Below, in pieces: positions 58,851 to 64,000 of a stretch of 64,000 nt of DNA. Positions within the stretch are counted from its first letter, which is position 1; the number at the start of each line of letters is the position of its first letter. This stretch comes from Mycolicibacterium sediminis (GTDB lineage Bacteria > Actinomycetota > Actinomycetes > Mycobacteriales > Mycobacteriaceae): NCBI RefSeq assembly GCF_010731735.1, contig NZ_AP022588.1:3348001-3412000 (forward strand). Direction: 5' to 3'. The translations under genes were made by a program, and so were the position numbers. Under the pieces are notes generated by a model. The model did not search any database, was not told where the DNA came from, and saw only the letters and a program-made list of their open reading frames with translations.

Positions 58851-59396
58851 ATGACCGCTACCCGCGACGAATTGGTTGTTCTACTCGATGATTCGGGCCG
58901 CTCCATCGGCACCACGGACAAGTCGACCGTGCACCACGTGGACACCCCGCTGCACCTCGGCTTCTCCTGCTATCTCTTCGACGCTCGTGGCCGCGTGCTG
59001 CTGACCCGACGCGCGCTGGGCAAGCGCACCTGGCCGGGGGTGTGGACCAACTCCTTCTGCGGACATCCCGCGCCCGGAGAGGATCCCGCCGACGCCGTAC
59101 GCCGGCGCGCCGTCGAGGAACTCGGCGTGGCCACGAGCGATCCGGTGTGCGTGCTGCCCGACTTCCGGTATCGCGCGGTCGCCGCGGACGGGACGGTGGA
59201 GAACGAGATCTGCCCCGTGTTCTGGGCCCGCGTCGAGGGGCCGGTGCGTCCGGTCGCCGACGAGATCATGGATCACCGCTGGGTCGACTGGGACGAGTTG
59301 ACCGCAGCCGCCCGCCTCGGGTGGGCCATCAGTCCGTGGGCGGTGGAGCAGGTTCCGCTGCTGGCCGCCGCCGGCCTGCCGAGCCTGGTCGGCTAG
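58851..59396 (+). CDS. idi: Isopentenyl-diphosphate delta-isomerase, type I
   Basis: 181 residues of the Nudix-fold IDI-1 family, interconverting IPP and DMAPP. The active-site Cys is in WTNSFCGHP, with His residues in TVHHVDTPLHLGFSCYLF and the Nudix-like RRAVEELGV and EICPVFWARV. ATG 58851 follows AGGAGG at 7 nt spacing; the longer frame has no extra homology. It supplies precursors for the crtE-crtI-crtB genes facing it; its stop overlaps the end of the Rieske gene tail to tail. Confidence 0.92.
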   Translation: MTATRDELVVLLDDSGRSIGTTDKSTVHHVDTPLHLGFSCYLFDARGRVLLTRRALGKRTWPGVWTNSFCGHPAPGEDPADAVRRRAVEELGVATSDPVCVLPDFRYRAVAADGTVENEICPVFWARVEGPVRPVADEIMDHRWVDWDELTAAARLGWAISPWAVEQVPLLAAAGLPSLVG

Positions 59397-60412
59397 GTCC
59401 CGGACGTCTTGCTGCGCAACGCGTACAGGCGTTCGGCGTAGACCAGATCGTCCTTCCACAGCCGCGCGGCAGTGTGACGCATGAGCGGCGTGATCAGCGG
59501 GGTGGCGCGCAGCGCGTACGCGAAGCCGGGCCGGTCGGAGTGCGCGACGACCGCTTCGATGACCGCGGTGCGCGGTCGGCCGTCCGGTCCGGGGCCCAGG
59601 GGGGTGGCGTGGGTCTCGACGACACTGCCGACACCCTCGCCCTCCACGATCCGCATGGTGATCGTCCGCGGTTCGGGGCTGGTGAACTCGGCGATCACGG
59701 GCACGCCCAGCCTGCCGAGACGGAACGTCACGGCGACAAGGAACCGGTCGAGCTCCTCCGGCACGTCGTCGTCGTCGACCGGCGGGCTGCTGAGGACGTC
59801 GAGGCGGGTGAACGAGTAGGGGTGGAACCACGATCCGTGCCACGGGTCCATCCGGTTGGCGATCACGTCGGACGGTTCACAGACGCCCACCAGATCCGCA
59901 ACCGCCGAGATGTGCGGCAGGTCGGGGCGTTCCGGCAGGATCGGCGCGTCGGTGGGCTCCTCGCCGCCGACGCGGTCCAGTCGCACCCAGACCAGGACGC
60001 CGTCGTCGTGGGCCGGGTACGGGCGCCAGCCGTGCTCGCGTCCGCCGGACAGTCGCAACCCGTGCCAGGGGCAGACGAGCGCACCGCAGTCGATGGTGCC
60101 CGTCGAGAGGTCCGCGCCGAGGTGCGGACACGCGGCCGGGCCGACGTGCAGCGCCGAGCCCTCGCCGCGCCACGCCACCAGTTCGACCCCGGCGACCGTG
60201 CCGCTGAGGGGCTTTCGCGTCACTTGCGCGCTGCCTGCGAGGACGTACCAGTTGCCGCTGGGCCGTGCCTGCGATCGCCGCAGGGCCGACCGGATCAGTG
60301 CGGGGGACGCCTCGCCGTATGTCGGCCGCTGCCCGGCCCAGGGGAGCTTCGGCAGTACCTCGAACGGCGAAGCCTTCGCTGCGCGGGCCTTGATCTCCTG
60401 GAATGCACTCAT
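59393..60412 (-). CDS. Rieske non-heme iron oxygenase of the carotenoid locus (DUF5914-like)
   Basis: 339 residues. The Rieske cluster ligands are Cys95 and His97 (ACPHLGAD) and Cys114 and His117 (CPWHGLRL). A mononuclear-iron motif NxxDxxHxxxxH follows: Asn186, Asp189, His192, His197 in ANRMDPWHGSWFH, so it should be a true oxygenase. Such proteins recur in actinobacterial crt clusters without a defined reaction; a carotenoid ring or end-group oxidation is inferred. It is the last gene of the leftward crt run, 28 bp after the methyltransferase. Confidence 0.85.
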   Translation of the reverse strand: MSAFQEIKARAAKASPFEVLPKLPWAGQRPTYGEASPALIRSALRRSQARPSGNWYVLAGSAQVTRKPLSGTVAGVELVAWRGEGSALHVGPAACPHLGADLSTGTIDCGALVCPWHGLRLSGGREHGWRPYPAHDDGVLVWVRLDRVGGEEPTDAPILPERPDLPHISAVADLVGVCEPSDVIANRMDPWHGSWFHPYSFTRLDVLSSPPVDDDDVPEELDRFLVAVTFRLGRLGVPVIAEFTSPEPRTITMRIVEGEGVGSVVETHATPLGPGPDGRPRTAVIEAVVAHSDRPGFAYALRATPLITPLMRHTAARLWKDDLVYAERLYALRSKTSGT

Positions 60413-60440
60413 GCCGAGGACCTTCCGTCACGCGGGCCGT

Positions 60441-61151
60441 TCACGACGGTGCCTCACCGAGGAAGGTGTGCACGACGTTCTTCTGCCAGCCGGGCATCGT
60501 CTCGCTCCGGACGCTGGTGAATCCGCTGTCACGCAGCCGCTGCTCGAATCGCGTCGCTCCGTCGAACTCGTTGACGCTGCGGCGGAGATAGCGGTACAGC
60601 CCGCCGTCGCCGGTGCGAAGACGACCGAACGGGATGATGATGGCGGTGCTGACGAGGTTCCACGTCACGGCGGCGACCTTCGAGTCGCGTACCGAGTACT
60701 CGTGGATGGCGAGCGTGGCGCCGGGCTGGAGGAGCCGCAGGAACTCGCGCAACTGTGCGTCCCTGTCGGCGACGTTGCGGATGAGGTACGCGGCGAAGAT
60801 GCCGTCGAACCGACCGTCCACCCCGGCCTCGGCCAGGTTCTCGATGTAGCTGTGCACGAAGCGCACCGATGACGGCCACGACTTGGCGCGGGCTTCGACG
60901 AGCATGCCCTCCGAGCCGTCCACTCCGATGATCTCTGCCTCGGGCGCGGCGGCGAGCAGGGCCGCCGTCGACAGTCCGGTGCCGCAGCCGGCGTCCAGCA
61001 GGCGCAGGCCGCGCCCGCGGTCGGGGATGTTCATCCTGTCGGCGGACAGCCGGAGGTGCTCGTTGTAGCCGGGATTGGCACCCACCAGTCCGTCGTACGC
61101 GCGGGCGCCGGCGTCGAACGAGGCCGGGACGTCGTTGGTCGCTCTACTCAC
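60441..61151 (-). CDS. Class I SAM methyltransferase of the carotenoid locus
   Basis: 236-residue methyltransferase of the UbiE/COQ5-like type: SAM motif LRLLDAGCGTGLSTAALL, acidic loop IIGVDGSEGMLVEA, then FDGIFAAYLIRNV and LLQPGATLAIHEYSV. It lies between crtB and the Rieske gene and may methylate a hydroxylated carotenoid or a quinone; undecided. GTG 61151 follows GGAGAG. A gap of 96 bp separates it from crtB. Confidence 0.82.
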   Translation of the reverse strand: MSRATNDVPASFDAGARAYDGLVGANPGYNEHLRLSADRMNIPDRGRGLRLLDAGCGTGLSTAALLAAAPEAEIIGVDGSEGMLVEARAKSWPSSVRFVHSYIENLAEAGVDGRFDGIFAAYLIRNVADRDAQLREFLRLLQPGATLAIHEYSVRDSKVAAVTWNLVSTAIIIPFGRLRTGDGGLYRYLRRSVNEFDGATRFEQRLRDSGFTSVRSETMPGWQKNVVHTFLGEAPS

Positions 61152-61247
61152 GTGGCATCTCTCCGTTCAGTACGGGTCCGCCGACACCCCCGGGAGGGAA
61201 GCGCCGCGATGACCATCGTCGTCCAGTATCCGGTCCCGCGGAACACC

Positions 61248-62195
61248 TCAGGCCCGCCCGCCTCGTGCCCGCGCCCACCACGCCTTCGTAAGGCCCGTGG
61301 CGGCCACGCCGAGGCGCCGCGGGTTCGACACGGTGGCCCGCTGCGTGAAGACCTCGAACTCGATCTCCTCGATGCGGTCCAGGATCTTCGAGTAGAGGTC
61401 GAGCGCGGCCGCGACGCACGGCCGGGACCGCGGGGCGAGCGTGTCGATGCCGCGACCGGCGAACGCGTAGATGCGCCGGGTGGCGGCGTGCTGCTCGGCC
61501 AATGCGTTGCGCACCCGGACGTCGGTTCGGCGATTCTCACGGCACCAGCTCAGCAGCTCGCGGTCCACGCCGTGCGCGGCGAGTTCGTCGGCGGGCAGGT
61601 ACACGCGGCCCCGGCCGAGGTCCTCGTCGACGTCGCGCAGGAAGTTGGTGAGCTGGAACGCCGTCCCCAGTGCGGCGGCGTACTTCCCGGCCTCCTCGCG
61701 GGGCACGACGGTGCCCAGCACCGGCAGCAGCTGCAGACCGATCACCTCGGCCGAGCCGTACATGTAGCGGTCCAGCTGGGCACGGTCCGGGTAGTCGAAC
61801 ACCGTGAGGTCCATGCGCATCGAGCCGAGGAAGTCGTCGAAGTACTCCCAGGGGATGTCGTAGCGCCGTGCGGTGTGCACGACGGCCGTGAGCACCGGAT
61901 CGTCGCTCTGTCCGTCGCCCTGACCGAGGTGGTTGAACAGCTTGGTGGCGAGCGACTGCAGGTGGTCGCCCCGCTCGGCGAGGGTGAGCGGGGACTCGAC
62001 GTCGTCGAGGATGTCGTCGGCCTGCCGTGCGAAGCCGTACAGCGCGTGCACCGCGGGGCGCTGCTCCGGCGCCAGCAGACGGGTCGCCAGGAAGAACGTC
62101 CGCCCGTAGAGGGCGTTGATCTGCCGGCACTGCCGGTAGGCCTCGCGCAACTCCGGATCCCGCACCCCCGCGGCGTCCAGTTCCGACGAGATCAT
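61248..62195 (-). CDS. crtB: Phytoene synthase
   Basis: 315 residues; condenses two geranylgeranyl diphosphates to phytoene. The aspartate-rich motifs are ADDILDD (Asp61-Asp65) and RDVDEDLGRGRVYLP, with the squalene/phytoene synthase pattern YMYGSAEVIGLQ and QLTNFLRD. The ATG overlaps the crtI stop by ATGA, so the enzymes are made together. Confidence 0.94.
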   Translation of the reverse strand: MISSELDAAGVRDPELREAYRQCRQINALYGRTFFLATRLLAPEQRPAVHALYGFARQADDILDDVESPLTLAERGDHLQSLATKLFNHLGQGDGQSDDPVLTAVVHTARRYDIPWEYFDDFLGSMRMDLTVFDYPDRAQLDRYMYGSAEVIGLQLLPVLGTVVPREEAGKYAAALGTAFQLTNFLRDVDEDLGRGRVYLPADELAAHGVDRELLSWCRENRRTDVRVRNALAEQHAATRRIYAFAGRGIDTLAPRSRPCVAAALDLYSKILDRIEEIEFEVFTQRATVSNPRRLGVAATGLTKAWWARARGGRA

Positions 62196-63703
62196 CCCCG
62201 GACCGCCTCGATGGCGGCGCGCCGGACCGGTTGCCCGGTGATGCGGTCCGCCGCAAGGCGTCCCGACATGATCGCGGTGGGCACGCCGACGCCGGGAACG
62301 GTGGACGACCCCGCGAGCACCACGTTGTCGACGCCGCGCACGGTGTTGGCGGGACGGAACGGCCCGGTCTGGCCGAAGTTGTGCGCGAGCGCGAAGGGCG
62401 TTCCGTCGATCATGCCCTGGCGGGCCCAGTCCGAGGGATCCACGACGTGCAGGATCTCGGCGTCCTCGCCGACACCGGGGAGGCGATCGCGCATCGTGTC
62501 GAGCATGCCCTCGACGTACTCCGAACCCGTTGCCGCCCAGTCGATCTTGCCCAGGGAGGTGTTCGGTGCCGGCGCCAGCACGTAGAGCAGGTCGCGACCC
62601 TCGGGCGCCAGGGTGGGATCGCTCGCGGTCGGCCGGGTGACCAGCAGCGAGGGGTCACCCATCACACGACCCTCGTCGATGATGTCGCGGAAGGTCTGGT
62701 CCCACGCGTCGCCGAACAGGATGTTGTGGTGTCCGGCCGTCTGGTCGTCGACCGCCTTGCAGCCCACGTGCGCGATCACCGCCGACGGTGCCGGTCGCAA
62801 CTTCACGACGCGGCGCGGGGTGTGGCCCAGCATCCGGTAGGTCTGGGGCAGCTCCGTCGTCAGCACGAACGCGTCGCCGGTCACCCGCTCGCCGCCGTCG
62901 GTGACCGCCGCGCGGACGCGGCCACCGGACACGTCGAGCGAGTCGATCGTCGTGTCGTAACGGAATTCGACTCCGGCATCCGATGCGGCCGCGGCCATCG
63001 CGTCGGGCAGCGCGCGTACGCCGCCACGCGGGAAGTACACGCCCGCCACGGTGTCCATGTAGGCGATGACGGCGTACACGGCCAGCGCGCGCTGCGGCGG
63101 CACGCCCGCGTAGAGCGCCTGGAACGTGAAGACGCGCTTGAGGCGTTCGTCGGAGACGAACTTGCCGACCATGGTCTCCCAGCGCCGGAAGCCGCCCATC
63201 GCGGTGAGTCGCGCGAGCTGCGGTGTCAGCAGGGACAGGGGGGAGTCGAAGTTGGACCCGATGAAGCCGTCGAACTCTACCTCGTACAGCTTGGTGAGCC
63301 ACTTGCGCATCTCGAGGTAGCCGTCGGCCTGACGCCGGTCGGCGAACCTCTCGATCTCCGTGGCCATCGCGTCGGCGTCACTGCGGACGACGAGGTGGCT
63401 GCCGTCGGCGAAGCGCGCGTGGTAGCCGGGGTCGACCTGGTCGAGTTCGAGCCGCTGCGCCATCGTCTCCCCGACGGCGGCGAACGCGTCGTCGATGATG
63501 TCGGGCATGGTGATGACGGTCGGTCCGGTGTCGATCTTGTAGCCGTTCACGTCGGCGCGGCCCACGCGGCCCCCGGGATGTGATCCGCGTTCGAGCACGG
63601 TGACCCGCCGGCCGCGGCCCGCGAGCTGCATCGCGGCGGACAGTCCCGACAGGCCTGCGCCCACCACGACGACGTGGTCGGTGGCGCCGGTGACGGTACG
63701 CAT
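62192..63703 (-). CDS. crtI: Phytoene desaturase
   Basis: 503-residue FAD enzyme that introduces double bonds into phytoene to give lycopene or a related polyene. The FAD motif VVVVGAGLSGLSAAMQLAGRG and GSHPGGRVG are at the N-terminus, and the C-terminal signature includes LAGSSTVPGVGVPTAIMSGR. ATG 63703 shares one base with the crtE stop; the longer frame lies within crtE. The number of desaturations cannot be read from sequence. Confidence 0.94.
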   Translation of the reverse strand: MRTVTGATDHVVVVGAGLSGLSAAMQLAGRGRRVTVLERGSHPGGRVGRADVNGYKIDTGPTVITMPDIIDDAFAAVGETMAQRLELDQVDPGYHARFADGSHLVVRSDADAMATEIERFADRRQADGYLEMRKWLTKLYEVEFDGFIGSNFDSPLSLLTPQLARLTAMGGFRRWETMVGKFVSDERLKRVFTFQALYAGVPPQRALAVYAVIAYMDTVAGVYFPRGGVRALPDAMAAAASDAGVEFRYDTTIDSLDVSGGRVRAAVTDGGERVTGDAFVLTTELPQTYRMLGHTPRRVVKLRPAPSAVIAHVGCKAVDDQTAGHHNILFGDAWDQTFRDIIDEGRVMGDPSLLVTRPTASDPTLAPEGRDLLYVLAPAPNTSLGKIDWAATGSEYVEGMLDTMRDRLPGVGEDAEILHVVDPSDWARQGMIDGTPFALAHNFGQTGPFRPANTVRGVDNVVLAGSSTVPGVGVPTAIMSGRLAADRITGQPVRRAAIEAVRG

Positions 63704-64000
63704 CAGGCGGCCCGATCCGTGCAGACGGCCACCATGTTGAGCAGGGCGGTCCGGGCGGCGTCGGGGATCTGGTCGGTGTCGATCCGGTCCAGTGCGCGGG
63801 TGATTCTCTCGTCGATCAACTGCTCGATCCATTCCGCCGCGCCGGTGGCGGCGATCAGGGTGCGCCAGCGTTCGACGTCACCATCGTGGAGTTCGTCGGC
63901 ATCCATCAGCGCCGACATCTCGGCGCGGGTGGTGGTGTCGGCGAGCTGGTGTGCGGCGACGACCACGCTGGTCGCCTTCCGCTCCGACAGGTCCGAACCC
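63703..64000 (-). CDS. crtE: Geranylgeranyl diphosphate synthase, C-terminal part (cut by window edge)
   Basis: The last 98 codons of a polyprenyl synthase; the frame is open to the window end. The visible part has SERKATSVVVAAHQLAD, which corresponds to the stretch after the second aspartate-rich motif, then a helical C-terminus (WIEQLIDERITRALDRI). Its position directly before crtI and crtB supports crtE. The catalytic aspartate motifs and start lie outside the window. Confidence 0.8.
   Translation of the reverse strand, partial: GSDLSERKATSVVVAAHQLADTTTRAEMSALMDADELHDGDVERWRTLIAATGAAEWIEQLIDERITRALDRIDTDQIPDAARTALLNMVAVCTDRAA

Noticed and set aside
61148..61246. 32-codon minus-strand ORF between crtB and the methyltransferase, overlapping the latter's GTG
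   Set aside because: The overlap is suggestive, but the peptide is Arg-rich with no protein-like pattern and the methyltransferase has its own ribosome-binding site.

Overview
The window reads as chromosome of a non-tuberculous, probably fast-growing Mycobacterium/Mycolicibacterium. It has high GC, GTG and TTG starts and many leaderless promoters (a TANNNT hexamer 5-9 nt before a start codon). The backbone gene order, recalled from M. tuberculosis H37Rv, runs in reverse from Rv3044 (fecB) to Rv3001c (ilvC). Protein identities come from motifs and remembered homologues; no database search was run.

Region 1 (2-9693) is accessory: one tightly coupled rightward operon with a peptide-type ABC importer (ATPase cut by the left edge, two permeases, lipoprotein receptor) interleaved with an isochorismatase-fold hydrolase, a metallo-beta-lactamase-fold hydrolase, an allantoinase, an allantoicase, an unrecognised beta-rich protein and an isopenicillin-N-synthase-like dioxygenase. 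It looks like an uptake and breakdown route for a ureide or hydantoin-like compound, and is the best candidate here for an undescribed pathway.

Region 2 (9702-29573) is mostly core: fecB, ctaD, serB, a MocR-type regulator facing a small ORF and yczE, an ABC ATPase, a NUDIX protein, a shortened enoyl-CoA hydratase, and the genes implicated in 6-O-methylglucose lipopolysaccharide (MGLP) synthesis (methyltransferases, acyltransferase, glycosyltransferase, GH57). etfBA sits behind a promoter with nested palindromes and ends in a strong terminator. Region 3 (29652-34610) is an inserted block: a large LuxR-type (LAL) regulator, then an alpha/beta-hydrolase with Cys in place of the nucleophilic Ser, an NmrA-like protein and a cupin.

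Region 4 (34701-58741) is core again: GNAT protein, PlsC, iscS-mnmA, lpqA, core-MetE, ligA, an ACT protein, gatCA-pfkA-gatB, lppZ, doxX, cfp6 and ilvBNC. It is interrupted by an oxidoreductase / acyl-CoA ligase / YjbR block and by a PrrB-like sensor kinase without a visible response regulator. ilvBNC is preceded by a textbook attenuator: a leaderless 16-residue leader peptide, mutually exclusive RNA pairings and a U-run terminator. Region 5 (58851-64000) is a carotenoid locus: idi facing crtE-crtI-crtB, a methyltransferase and a Rieske oxygenase; crtE is cut by the right edge.

No rRNA, tRNA, CRISPR array, insertion sequence or prophage was seen. The largest stretch without a recognised family is 15418-15748, which holds regulatory repeats and a small ORF.
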